Assembly: GCA_027382625.1 (NCBI GenBank)
Contig: JAJKFJ010022026.1
Location: 1 to 64,000 of the forward strand
Length of the DNA stretch: 64,000 bases
Direction of reading: 5' to 3'
Origin: Tetmemena sp. SeJ-2015
Taxonomy: Eukaryota; Ciliophora; Spirotrichea; Sporadotrichida; Oxytrichidae
The translations under genes and the position numbers were made by a program. This document shows, piece after piece, positions 12,001 to 23,182 of this stretch. The notes under the pieces are model-generated. The model searched no databases. It was given only the letters and a program-made list of their open reading frames with translations, and was not told the origin of the DNA. Numbering within the stretch: the first letter of the stretch is position 1; the number at the start of each line of letters is the position of its first letter.

Positions 12001-13172
12001 TGAGGTAATGGAACTTCTCAACGGCGATTTGAGAAACATAATTCATTTTATTTAACAAAATCACTGTATACTTGAATGGCTAGACTCTCCATGCTACCCC
12101 CTTTTTTTAGCTTTTCGAAGTTGACCTCTCTTATTATATATTGCTAAAAGTTGATATATAAAGAACTCTTAAAAACCTCCTCTCTCATTTGACTTTCGTG
12201 CTAAACAAGAAAAGTTTTTCCCTTGATGAGAACATCTTTGTTGAGAATATCTTAATTATTTTTAGAAGGACCTTGGGGATGAAATCTTTTTTATTACCAC
12301 AGGAAAGGTTTGTATCTTACATCAGTCAACTTACACCTACATCTAGGATCTCTATGTATGAATATTGGAAACTCTTTATTCCTTAAATAGAAAGATGACC
12401 ATTTTGGAGAGATAGGCTTTGTTCTAGAGACTCCACGTGTCTGTACAGCCAAGAGCCGAGATTTCACAGATCTGCTCACGATTAGGCGCTTCTAATTCCT
12501 GGAAATAGCAAGTCAGTTTATTTATATATAATATATTATGATGAATATAAACAGACACATCACTAGAATTCATAATATATTTTAAGTTTGACGATGCAAT
12601 TGTAAGCACTTTTATCTAATGACTTAATTAAAGGGGAAATACTACGCAATAAAGGCTCGATTCAACTAAATGGAGCAAGACTACAGTGACCTCAAAATTA
12701 CTTGCTATCTCTGTTCCAGAAAGGGCCTTTATTTATTTCCACTTTTTTAACTTATGGCCACATCTCCATCAACTGCAAGAAGTTTAAGAAGTGCCAAGGC
12801 AATCTACAAAAGAGCTTGAAGAACTTAAAAATGAAGGACTAAAAAGTAGTAGACAAAGATGTTGAGGAAAAGGAGGACCAATTATCTTAATTTTCAGCTG
12901 CCTCTATATTCAAAGTTTATAAAAGTTTATCTTTCGATAATTCTCACTTCTACTAGAAGGATCTCTAAGCACCTAGGTCTTCTTACGATTTTGAATTCGA
13001 CAGATTAAATAATCAGGCTTCTATAGTCAAAAATGGGACAAAAACTCGACTGAACAAGCTCAGTGTTTCACTAGTGTAATATGATTAGCCAGATACGAGG
13101 TACACAGCTGCTCCTTAGAACTCAAGATTATAATTCAGCGACAGGGAAGAAGAAAAATAAAATTTTTTATGA
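9029..13172 (+). CDS. cyclic-nucleotide-gated-type cation (K+) channel with CCHC zinc knuckle
   Basis: After removal of the IESs and introns listed below, the product has a long Q/S/N-rich N-terminus. A six-helix channel core follows: S1 near LMWIVILLYSIFYPATIAFEE, S2 near WWFIFDILINLNTAFYDK, S3 near WFLIDIACSLPFFIIS, an S4 with few basic residues, and S5 near RLFKIVGFAFYASHWMACL. The pore is LYWVIQTMASVGYGEI, where the GYG selectivity filter indicates K+ preference. S6 is near ILVMLFSSFMYAFIINDIGHIVS. A C-linker and a cyclic-nucleotide-binding domain follow (GDEIFFITTGKV, then DDHFGEIGFVLETPRVCTAK). Distal to the CNBD is a CX2CX4HX4C knuckle (CYLCSRKGHISINC). UGA stop at 13170-13172. The segment between the N-terminal part and S1 (about 10.2-10.7 kb) and the region at 11.2-11.36 kb (probable GT-AG intron 11192-11359) are only partly resolved. 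It is a plasma- or ciliary-membrane channel by family. Confidence 0.85.
9722..9919 (+). other. IES, 198 nt, pointer AAAAGG (channel N-terminus)
   Basis: AAAAGG at 9716-9721 and 9914-9919. The insert is homopolymer-rich and unlike flanking coding DNA. Its removal joins ...QLNPCKR to SKHLGSGDKSAQLRGFHQ in one frame with codon use like the flanks. Confidence 0.65.
10168..10199 (+). other. IES, 32 nt, pointer ACAA (channel N-terminus)
   Basis: ACAA at 10164-10167 and 10196-10199. Deletion converts SYLKISNN to the frame HSEKESKYFAFKDQD, correcting a frame change that otherwise hits UGA. Confidence 0.6.
11565..11610 (+). other. IES, 46 nt, pointer TCTAT (inside the channel pore)
   Basis: TCTAT at 11560-11564 and 11606-11610. 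The raw frame goes wrong at the pore helix. Deleting 46 nt gives EKYVTSLYWVIQTMASVGYG, exactly the pattern expected for CNG/HCN-like pore helices. There is no GT-AG pair at the ends. Confidence 0.9.
11755..11790 (+). other. IES, 36 nt, pointer GTGA (end of channel S6)
   Basis: GTGA at 11751-11754 and 11787-11790. Deletion joins INDIGHIVS to RYNMLATSYK without change of frame. As 36 is a multiple of three, the frame alone does not reveal it. Confidence 0.85.
11822..11874 (+). other. intron, 53 nt, GT-AG (channel C-linker)
   Basis: Starts GTAAGT and ends CTATAG. Splicing gives LATSYKERMTYVNQFL in frame. Confidence 0.8.
12125..12154 (+). other. IES, 30 nt, pointer AAGTTGA (before the CNBD)
   Basis: AAGTTGA at 12118-12124 and 12148-12154. 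Deletion gives LFEVDIQRTLKNLLSHL, the usual helix entering a CNBD. Confidence 0.75.
12248..12267 (+). other. IES, 20 nt, pointer AGAA (inside the CNBD)
   Basis: AGAA at 12244-12247 and 12264-12267. Deletion gives NIFVEKDLGDEIFFITTGKV, matching the conserved start of the CNBD beta roll. Confidence 0.85.
12322..12335 (+). other. possible IES, 14 nt, pointer CTTACA (CNBD)
   Basis: CTTACA at 12316-12321 and 12330-12335. Deleting 14 nt brings the frame of GKVCIL into that of KDDHFGEIGF. The intervening residues are not conserved, so this join is weaker. Confidence 0.45.
12520..12589 (+). other. IES, 70 nt, pointer AGTTT (after the CNBD)
   Basis: AGTTT at 12515-12519 and 12585-12589, very AT-rich between. 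Deletion gives FLEIASQFDDAI. The next GT-AG intron (12602-12633) then continues into GKYYAIKARFN. Confidence 0.8.
12602..12633 (+). other. intron, 32 nt, GT-AG (channel, after the CNBD)
   Basis: GTAAGC at the 5' end and AAAG at the 3' end. Splicing keeps the frame from FDDAI into GKYYAIKARFN. Confidence 0.65.
12728..12759 (+). other. IES, 32 nt, pointer GGCC (inside the zinc knuckle)
   Basis: GGCC at 12724-12727 and 12756-12759. No splice sites. Deletion joins CYLCSRKG to HISINCKKF, rebuilding a CX2CX4HX4C knuckle that is otherwise destroyed by frameshift. Confidence 0.9.
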
Positions 13173-13311
13173 ATAAATAACTAAATCTTAGGTCCTAATA
13201 TTAAGATAAATGAACTGAGAAGTGAATTGGATTATTATTTTAATCTCAATTATTTGTTCTATTACCGTATATATGGGAGCTGAAGTAAATCACAATAAGC
13301 ATTCATTAAAA

Positions 13312-13911
13312 TCAGTTCTTTTATTCGAGGAGAAGGTTAACTTTCTTGAGGGATTCTGCTAAGATCTTCTGCGCGATAAGAAGGTCGTTTTTATTTCTAT
13401 TCTCAATGTTCTTGCCCTCAAACACTTCCAACTTTCTCTCCAAGTCTCTGATATAACAAACAAATTATACTGATAGCTCTTTCCTTCTTTCTGAGCTGCT
13501 CATTTGCAAGAAGGAGAAGATCTTGCTCGGACTGAGTGCTATTCAAGCCTGCGTTTGCAGTTTATTGCAGTTGAAGAATCTAGTTGTTGGCTTGGGAGAG
13601 TCTTTCCTCAGCTATTCTTCTCTGCTCTTGCTCTCTCTAGACAATGATAAGTGCCTCTTGCAGTTGCAGGTGAATAAAAGTGAAATTGTACTTAAATTTA
13701 TTATGGAGAAGCTGAGAGGAGGCTTGCTTTTCTTGTAAAAGCTGATCAGAGAGGGTCTTGAGTTGGTGCTTGACCTCACTTGAGTCGGTGCCTGCTGATT
13801 GAGTGGTCAAGAGGGAGTGCTCAAGTTGTAGCACTCTTTGATTAAGCATTCTCAATTCATTATCCTTCTGCATTATCACAAACTGAAGCTGATTGATGTG
13901 CTAGTTCATAA
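13312..13911 (-). CDS. small coiled-coil protein
   Basis: The start is the ATG at 13911 (MNQHINQLQFVIMQKDNELR), preceded by a CAG that could be an intron acceptor, so an upstream exon is possible. The UGA stop is at 13312-13314. The protein (about 185 aa) is almost entirely heptad-like coiled coil (LNQRVLQLEHSLLTTQ, VKHQLKTLSDQLLQEKQ, RREQRRIAEERLSQAN-type segments). One IES (13454-13475) must be removed to reach the C-terminal RAIRDLERKLEVFEGK. A short insert around 13675-13725 may be an intron or another IES. No family recognised; it is downstream of the PP2C gene on the same strand. Confidence 0.65.
13454..13475 (-). other. IES, 22 nt, pointer TATCAG (minus strand)
   Basis: TATCAG (minus strand) at 13448-13453 and 13470-13475. 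Deletion joins RKKERAI to RDLERKLEVFEG, restoring the coiled-coil frame. Confidence 0.8.
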
Positions 13912-13914
13912 GAT

Positions 13915-14417
13915 CTGCAGGTGGAATAAAACAGAGTTTCATTAAAAACATATGATGATAAAAAATAAGCACTTATATTTATAATAAAGCGCCATTGTTC
14001 ATTTAATCATTCATGCACAGATCTATGAATAAAATCCAAATGAAATCAGAGTGAAATCTATAACTTAAAATATTCTCTCTTTAATTTCTAGTTAAATTTA
14101 ATCTCCGATGCATTTTTCTTTATAGAAATAAGTAAAAGGAAACTCTACTAAAAATATTTGTGTGCCTATTTCTATGTAAATGATAATACAAGGGTTTTAT
14201 TGAGAATTGTATTTTCTAGGTTGAAGAATTCGAAGGAGGAATTTATAATATTTTATAAATTGTAGACAGAGATGTTTGTGAAGCTCAAATAGTGGGAAGG
14301 AGCCACATCTGCTGAGTAGTATGGCTCGAGATTTTGTATCATAAATCCAAAAAGGGATGATTGGGCTCCTTAAATAATATTAAAATTACTGTAAGTAGTA
14401 CATGCAAGTAGTGATAA
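13915..14417. other. intergenic AT-rich region
   Basis: It lies between the PP2C stop (14418, minus) and the small coiled-coil gene. It should hold a terminator and a promoter; I see no specific motif and no convincing coding. Confidence 0.5.
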
Positions 14418-15388
14418 TCATACGTTTGAGAAATCAAAATGCCTCGCACGATAATTTTAGGATGATATCGCTCCACCAGCTGGATTTTATGCTTTTTAAT
14501 TATTGAAGTGATTCCCTTTCTGTAATTCATTTTGAGAACTCAGTTGATTGCTGCTTGATAGAAAAGCTTGAGTTGAATCTGAAATCGAGTAGGCTGAATA
14601 AATTTCCCCTTTTTACAACTAGGCATTTGTTGTAGTCTTAGGTCCCTGAGAGCTGCAGTTAGCATTAGTGTTGATACCTAGATTAGTTCTTTTGACTTAA
14701 GCCTACTGTTCCTTAGACTTCGACTGATTTTGCGATGATTAATTTTCGTATGGCTAGTTTTAAGAAGGAGGCTAGTTTTCTTTTCTCTGTGGTTTTTAAC
14801 TCAAGTTTTGATTAGACTTAGATTCCTATCTTCTGCTCTTCTCTTCAACTAGTGTATTCTTATACTTTGCATTTTAGTCTAGTTTATCGAGTTCATGTGC
14901 TCCTACCATCTCTTTAGTTTTAATGGTCTTAGTGGAGCCAAATACTGAGTGCTTGAAATTGTGGAAGGCAATCATCACCACTGTCACGTTATCCAGAGTC
15001 CTCCTCAACAGTGAATTCTTCAAGATGTATTCAACTGCCATCCCACTTTGTTTGTGTATATTTTGAGCAAAGCCAAGTGTCTTGTTATCTTGGACGCTGT
15101 TCCACACGCATCGCAGAGTGTCATCATTCGAGAGCTTGTCGAAAATCCCATCGCACCCTAGAACTATGAAGTCGTGCTCAGAAGTTATTCTAAATTGATG
15201 AATCTCAGGCGTCGCAATCACCACATTTGGATTTCCACCGTACCTCGCAAGCTTGGCCTCAGCGTCTCCAAAAGTCCTAGACACTGAAAGCCGACCCGGT
15301 AAAACTCTTAAAGGTCCCACCACGATTTCCTTCTTCGAAGGGTCGTTGGCATCAATGTTTGTAGTTGCGGTTCTGTGATATATTTATC
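14418..15388 (-). CDS. PP2C-type protein phosphatase, C-terminal MDS
   Basis: This is the C-terminal half of the PP2C catalytic domain: IVVGPLRVLPGRLSVSRTFG, then DAEAK, then HDFIVLGCDGIFDKLS, where the GCDGIFD Asp is a metal ligand. DNVTVVMIAF (the terminal metal-binding DN) follows. A Q/S/N-rich tail of about 150 residues, full of UAA/UAG codons, runs to the UGA at 14418-14420. The 5' edge is the pointer at 15377-15388. Fused to the pointer copy at 28302-28313 and an intron at 28330-28365, the joined protein reads DELERKRIIEGGGQIYHRTA, the expected PP2C sequence. PP2Cs are Mg/Mn-dependent Ser/Thr phosphatases. By family it counters kinase signalling; its substrate is unknown. Confidence 0.9.
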
Positions 15389-16402
15389 TTGATATATCTA
15401 AAAATAATGTAATAAGCTACTTCAGAAATAGAGAATTAGAGTAATAGTAAATAGCGAATAGAGCTCTTTCTCGAAGGTAGAGAAGAGATAGTAGCCGTCT
15501 TTATATAAATTATATATTATATAATTAGTTTGACTCAAAGTCAAATATTATATTTTAAGTCTGTATTTATTTAGCAAACTTAATTATTTCCTTCGGCAAT
15601 ATTTGCTACACAATATATATTATATTCTGTGCAGAGGGAGAACTCGATTGTATATAGTGCGTGCATCAATTAAATTTAACATATTCTATATAATCAATTA
15701 TTAATATATTTTTACGCTAATTATACTTAAGGAGGAAAAATAAACAAAACTGTTTTTTATAAACAAAGTCAGTTATGCAAATATATTTTTATTTGTAATA
15801 GATATTTTCATTTTTATTCATTGTCAATTTAAAATGAAAATGGGGGATTATAAAGATATTCATCTTTCATCCCAATAATCTATAATAAATCTAAATAAAA
15901 CCACTCTAATGGTTATCAAAAGCTATGAAAGTTCATAATTTTTAAAATGATAAAAAAGGAAATAATATTTAATTATTTTAATTGAGGCTACTATATTTAA
16001 ATAAGCACTAGCCTTGATTTCTGTTCAGAATTGGTTGCAAATATATTACTTGCTTGTCTCGTCTTGTTGAATCATTAACCATTACTTTCCAATATTAAGT
16101 AGACTCCAAATTTTTAGCATGGGTTCTCTCCCATAGAGAAAAAATAGAAATATAATATTACAGAGTTTTGCTCGCCAGAATTAATCACTGACACACTCCT
16201 ATTATTTAATCAACTTAGCACAAAATATGTTATCAGCCCTAAAAATATCTCTATTTTATTTGGTGATAAGCGATTTTTGCTAGTTCTCCATCTTGAATTT
16301 AAAATGTTTGTCCCATCTTTCTATTTATTTTAGCAGATTATTATTCAAATGAATCACTGCTAATTCACTCTTAATATATTAAAATCTGGTCTGCTGCAAT
16401 AG

Positions 16403-16423
16403 ATCATCATCATCATCATCATC
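16403..16423 (+). repeat. (ATC)7 microsatellite
   Basis: Seven perfect ATC units inside the 12.9-kb IES. No coding frame is attached to it. Confidence 0.9.
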
Positions 16424-18559
16424 TTATCAGACCTTGGTATATCTTATTCTTATCTGAAGAAATAACTTTATTTTGATGATCAGGAGCATGTGACCACAAA
16501 AGAAGAAGAAATCACATTAATTCCTTTCTCGATAGTTATAACACCAAATTAATTTAAATTTATAATCATAAGCATATTCATAAGTTAGAGTTATCACATT
16601 TTAGCAGTTAAAGCTATTTAATAACATCTTTTTTTTATAATAGTTCAATTTAAATTAGTTTTCTCTTTGTCCATAATTTAAAAAAGCCCTCTCTCTATCA
16701 ACTTATCCATCATCATAACTTGCTTGGATACTGATTTAATCAATTTAAAAGTATTTAATTAACAATTTCGATTATCAAATGAATTCTCATAAATAATTAG
16801 AGAAGGAGAAGGTGAGAAATTTTTCAGAGTGGGAAAATATTGCCAACTTCAATACAAAAAAATTATGATATTCTCAAGCATAATTTATTATAGACCCTAT
16901 GTCTTGGGCTGAAAATTTTAAAACTACTAACTTGAAAAGTTTGTCAATAGAAAGTTGAGATTAATTTTTGTGGAGGATAGTAACTATCTTGGCTAGAGCG
17001 AAGGATGATAGAGAGGAGAGAGCCACCAAGATATATGTTGACTAGCCGCAAATAGGTATTTTGGAGTGGTTAAAGTTCTTAAATGGTTTTCTGATAATCT
17101 CAGAATCAGCAAAATCCTAATTATTGACTGTCAACTCATATTTAAAAAATTAAATAGGTATCTTAAATTTTAAAAAGGGGATATGCTATTAAAGAATATT
17201 TTATTGATCATTAAAAATATTAAAATACAGATATATAAGGAACCTATTTTAGAAAAAATATAATGAAAATAGGAACTTAGCTCAAAAAGGTACCTTCATT
17301 CTGTTATTTAAAGTTAGAAAATGTAATTTTTGGGTGTTTTTTAAATAAGTAAATTGAAAGTTCAAATCGGGAAATTTCCCTCTATTTCAATTTTTTAAAT
17401 AATAATATAAAATTATGCAGAGAATCCTTCATTAAGAGTGGCAGATTCGAATCCGCACTTAACTCTCTCCTTTTTTGTCTAATGAGCTAGATATTATAAA
17501 GATAATATATTTTTTGGGGCCCTCTAATTCATACATCACTATTCTGAATATTTTGGTAGAGTAATTAAATTCCGAAAAAGGAACTTTTGAATTTGAATAG
17601 GATTCTTCTTAAACTAAGAACGAAACTAGTATAACCGAGTCATTTAAAGTGCTCATTTAAAGCCTTCTAAATAGGCACTCTTAAAAAGAGCCATCTTCAG
17701 GAATTTATTATGCTAATCCGCTTATAAGCGAAGGCAGTAAAATTATAATTCAAGCATAAATTTGCCAAAGAGAGCTCAGATTACACTCGCTTTCGCTTAT
17801 TTTTCCTAAACTTAGAACTTTAAAAAGATAAGAGCGAAATTTTAATATTCATCAATTTAAAATTTTAAAAATTATGATCTTTTCTTAAAAAAGAATGAAT
17901 TAATCTAGCTATTGTTATTAAATACAAAGTTTTAAGGAGAAGGTTTTAACTTACTAACTTTTTTAAATAAGGGTTAAATTAAAGAAAAATCTAAACTTAT
18001 TATCTAGACAAAATATATTCATAGCAATTATAGAATAGTTTAATGCAAAAAATATTATTGTGGATAAAATAAAGTTTAGAAAAGCAGCTAAAAAAAATTT
18101 TTTGGTGTAATTTTCACCACCATCAAGAGCCAATACAGTCCATTTTTAATTCAATCACTAATCGTTTTTAAATTTATTTTAACCTTTATATAAGTACATA
18201 ATTTTTTCCTGCCAGGTTGAGAAAGGATGTCTCTAATTAAGAATATAATTTAAACTCTGAACCTAATTTTATTTCCGATTTCCTCTGAATTTATAACAAA
18301 TTTCTCAGACTCTAATATAAATAAGCCGCAGGTGGAGCATAGTCTCTCTATAATTTTAAAATTTAGAAAATCTCTTTCTATTTTATAGAATCTATGGCTA
18401 AAAAATGAGCCATTTATATATTTTTGGCATAAAATTCTAGCAGTTGGATTAATTATAGTTTTGAATTTAATGCAAATGGAATATTGCTGAGAAAAAAAAG
18501 ATTAATCAAAGAGTTCTTAATTTAAAAAAAACGCATTAATTGTACTATGACTTTATGTT

Positions 18560-18671
18560 TGATTGAAATGGAAGACGGCTACTCTGTGAATTCTATAATT
18601 ATTTTGAGTAACTTACCGCTATCGTCGGATTGATGGTTGATGGAATTCGGGTGCTCTGAGGTATCAGACAT
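18560..18671 (-). CDS. possible first MDS/exon of another gene inside the large IES
   Basis: On the minus strand an ATG at 18671 opens MSDTSEHPNSINHQSDDS. It is followed by a good GT-AG intron (GTAAGTTACT...TTATAG, about 24 nt) and EFTEQPSSISIK. Base composition is distinctly richer in G+C than the surroundings. After about 18560 the frame stays open only because UAA/UAG are sense, so I do not trust it further. It may be the 5' MDS of a gene nested in the IES, or chance. Confidence 0.35.
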
Positions 18672-19059
18672 TTGTTATATAAATCTTTTCAGTTGATGGA
18701 ATCCGATTTCACGACTGCAACGTACATTTCGCGCAATGTGACCAGATTAATTCAATTAAATTGCGAATGATAAAATTTTTAATTAAGGGAATTAAATCTC
18801 GCAATAAATTCAAATCTATTCCCTATAGTTATCATTTGATCATCAGGACTACTCTGCCTTCCTAGTTAAAAACTTCATTTTATAGTTCTTAACCCAGCTC
18901 TTTGAAAAGCAATGACCTATATTACACAACCCCCTTTTTCATGTTTAAAGATATATTTTTAAATGGGAATACCTGCTTTGAGCTAAAAAATTATTTGTTT
19001 GAAAACATGAGGGGCGGAAGAAGTTTTATTTCTTAAGTAGTTGGAGTAATAACTATAAA

Positions 19060-19385
19060 TAGCCAACCATTTTCAAATTCACCCATCGTCCGGTGAAGGT
19101 TCCTTTCTAGAATTTATTTCCTAAGCTGATATATAGAGAGCATTTCGAATTTTCAAATTAAGGAGTTTATATTCGCCTTAACTGCTGGCTAAGCGCTCTT
19201 CAAGCTGGAAAGATAATGAATTAAATCCTAAAGAGAAAGTGGAAAGAGTTGGAGTCTTAATTTAAGGTAAATAGCAAAAGCAATAGATTTAATTAACTAG
19301 AGAGTATCCCACTTCTAAAGCCAAGAACTCTCAGTATGCTTCAAAAAATTAAGATATTCAAATTAAAATCAATTGAAAATCACTT
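19060..19385 (+). other. weak coding-like island in the large IES
   Basis: About 100 codons without UGA, including SSGEGSFLEFISQADIQR and WKDNELNPKEKVERVG, with somewhat higher G+C than the flanks and a UGA end. With only one stop codon an open frame of this size is common in AT-rich DNA, so this is at best a possible MDS. Confidence 0.2.
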
Positions 19386-22300
19386 TTAGTAAATTAATTT
19401 TGTTGTTGTTTAAATTGATGCTTCAGTAATAAAAAGAGAGCTACTGTTACTCTTGGCTTTGAGGGGATCTTTTTTAAATAAACTTAATAATTTTGAGATA
19501 ATGAGTTCATCAAGTTCTTATTTTTACGACCAGAACTCTTCACTCCCTCACTTAAAATGGTGCATTAATTATTTTTGGCAGAATAAGTTAACTTTGATCT
19601 TTCCCCACTTTGAAAATAGGCAGTTTTCCCTTCTTTTTTCTAATTAGCAATTTGCGCCATTAGAGAGGAGGGTTTTGTCACTCTCAAATTCCTTTCAAGC
19701 TAAATCCAAACAATTGCTGAAACTCCTAAAAATAAATATATCAGGGATATAGGACAAAGTTTAATTGATGAAATTTGTTATTTATTTAAATGATAAATAA
19801 GGTAACATGATGTCTGTTGAAATCACAAATTAAATAACCTCTCTCCAGCTTGCTCGATTGATTATCGACTTATTATGTGAACTTCTTCAGTCTTAATATT
19901 CATAAAAGACAAAATATTACTTCAATAAAAGCAAAAAAATACTTGTGTAGCTTGTAACTTTGAATTTAGCACAAAAATGTTGCAAGGTTAAAATGTTCTT
20001 AAAATATTAAGCTGAACCGAATGGTGTTATAATTACTAAATTAGTCACACTTCAACTCTCTCTCTCTCACTGGATTCTTCCATTTTAATTTAATACTAAT
20101 TCTTTTTTTTTCTAACAAATTTCAGCTATATTTTCCACTTCACCTCCAAAACTTAACCTAAATAATTAATGGAAAAGTTTATTGGCCATAATTGAAAGTC
20201 CTGAAATAAAAAATGCAGAGACAGGATGAGTATAATTTGATATTATAGGTTGAATAGGAATTCATTATCGAAGGTTGATATTTTCATAAATAATCAGTAA
20301 AATTAATGGAAAATTTTAATTCCACTTTATAATGAAGAGAGAATTGTGAATTAACTCATTTGATAATGATTCGAGATCAACATTACTCCATTGGAACTAA
20401 AAAGTTCGTCTATTTTAGGTTCTCAACAATACTTTTCAACAATGTATAAGTCAAAAAGTTCATATATAAATATATATATTTTAGCATTTCACTTTAGAGA
20501 GCAATAACTCTAAGTACGAGCAACGCTCCTTTAAAAATTGCTTGAAGAGCATTCAGAATAAGATTCCCTCATTTGAAATCTAGGCAAGGTGTACTTAAAC
20601 CTTATCAATACTCTTATAGAAGTTGCACAAGTGGAAGGACAAGAAACACTAGCATAATGAGATAATTGAACTATAAATTTGCTATTATTAGCAATTTCAA
20701 TTTGAAGAGTTCTTTCTATTTTCACTCAAAAATTCATTCTTAGCCTGCATAATTTAAAGCTGTTTATTTTTGAAAATGTCAATCTTCGATATTTAATTCC
20801 TATTCTCCCTATAATTTGGAACCTGCTTATACAATTATTGAAAGATTTGATTTTTCAAATCCCTTGTGAGTTTCCTTAATTTTTAAATTGAAAATATCGA
20901 CTAAACTTTGCGTTAGGTTTGAATACCTATTACTGATTTTCTCTTAGTAACTGGCATCTTTCTCTCAAATCGTCTCAAGGGTGCATTGAGACGTACTACT
21001 CCTCCTAATATCACCCAACTAACTATATATCATGAGGTTAATTGCTAAGACTTTCCAACTCAAAAATAACTAGTCAGGACTTTGCCTCAAAACTTCCTTA
21101 ACTAAACACACTCAACGTGCTACTTGGAAAATCTCTTTTATTCTAAAATCTATTATCAATCCAGATAATATCAATCAAATGCCATTCTAAATTAAATGCA
21201 AAAGTTTTAAAGGACTCTATATGTTGTTTAATAAATATTTATATCATTTACATTTAAGATGCGTGAAAGAGTTATATTCTGAGTCAGTATTTAATTTTCC
21301 TATCTTTAATAAGATTGTTCTCCATACTTGGAAGGAATTATAGAAGAAACATCGGTGTTACACAATAATTATAGGGAGATTTTTTTGGGGCCAGACTAGA
21401 GATAGTCTCGCTGCCTCAAGCTCTATACTTGGCAGCGACCCCTATGCACATTCGAAAGGCAAGAAGGGATGACTTATTAATCAAAATCTAAAAGGATTTT
21501 ATCCTGTAATAAGCAAATGATACTCTAGAATTAGAGGTGAAGTGATGGTTAAGGTTTTATCAGGGAGAATGGAAAATAGACTCAGAATTTTTATTTATAG
21601 ATGCTGAGTTTTAAAACCTAATTTTGGGTGGATTAAATTGACACTAATCAGATTTATATTGTTGTAAAATATATTATGCATTTAGTATTTTCATAAAAAA
21701 AATAAGTTGAGTGGGTTAAGAATATTATTTAAATATTAATGGTAAATCTCATTTGAGTTTAAAATCGCAAATATCAACAATTTTACACTCAAGGCTTAAT
21801 AAAATATAAGATTTGATCTTAAATTGTACATTTCCTGTTATTGGGAATACTTTAAAGTTATATAAGATTAAATTCAAGATATAAATATATTGTGATTTAA
21901 TTTAATCTGTATGCTGATAAGTTGTGCAGCCTAATATATTTTTGGACTTTACCAGAATCATTAACTTTTATTGGGGAGTTACTTAGTCAGTCAGACTCAC
22001 TTTCTTTATTCGTGGCAATTGCATTAGAGTAACTTCCACACTCTTTCAAATTCTCTCTTTGCTCATAATAAAATAGCAACAGTTTTACGCCATTGGAAAA
22101 CACAAAACCCCATAAATTTAGGAGACTCGAATGTTGCAATTTCCAAAATTTAGGAAGCTGAATATTCAAAAACTACTCTACTCTCGGACGCAGTGAATAG
22201 GAGTTTGAGTTAAAGATTAATTCCTTAATTTAAGCAGATATGCAAAATATATTAATTTACCTGCAAATTAAGCGACTTCAAAGCTCTCAAAGTTTACGGT

Positions 22301-23182
22301 GTATTTTTTGCTTTTAACCTCTCATTTTTTTAATTATGCAATTCCTCACCAATCAATATAATTGATCAATATTTTTGCATCGGTTCAGAGTTACGTATTC
22401 AGAACTAATGCTAAATACAGGTAGAGATACAATCGATGATGATCAGGATAATGATAAAAAATGAGTTGTGAAAAGCCATACTGGGCAACTTGAGCTTCCA
22501 GCGCTCCGAATTTATTGTCATTTTTACTTCATTTTTACTTATCTTCTTTAAATAAAGCAATCTATCCTTATTATATTTTTAGGGCTTAATAAATATTGGG
22601 ACTATTCCAAGCGTTGGCACTTGCCAGTGAAGATAATCACTTTATTAGTAGATAGATAATAAATTTTATGATTATACTAATTAGCTCTTTATAAATATTT
22701 TCCTAAAATTGAAATAGACGATTCTAATATTTAAAATAAACGCAAGGATTTTCCTACTCTCCCCAAACTCACACCTAACGCAAAATCTGCAACTCACTCT
22801 AAAATGATGTTCCACTTTCAAAAAGCAAATTAATATTTTAATTTTAATAAATTCAACAATTCAATAAAGATCAGTTCTATCCCTCAACAACTTAAATTAA
22901 ACAGATACTACCTCTGAACTTAATTCTTATTTTTATTAATAAGGTATTTATTGAAACCCCCCAAATTTACTCAACAAGAATTTTAACTTAAAATTATTTT
23001 CCCTTTTTTTTTTTTTTCTTTTTTTTTAAAATTTATTTGGTGGTGTATCTCTAATTTAAAATTAAATTGGATGACCCATTTTATAGAAGCAAAATTGATT
23101 TTATGTAGTTTATTCAATATTACTATCACACTATAAGGAAGAAGAAATGTTCTCTATAATAATTTTAGTATTTATTTTTAAA

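Noticed and set aside
17436..17476. tRNA-like signal: a B-box-like GATTCGAATCC followed by a T6 run
   Set aside because: The bases flanking the loop do not form a proper five-pair T stem on either strand, and I could not fit D and anticodon arms. It is a near-palindrome and may be chance or a decayed tRNA-derived fragment.
17510..21392. TTTTTTGGGGCC repeated at 17510-17521 and 21381-21392, as possible transposon ends
   Set aside because: A 12-bp match containing a T-run is not rare in DNA this AT-rich; no inverted copy, target duplication or transposase was found between them.
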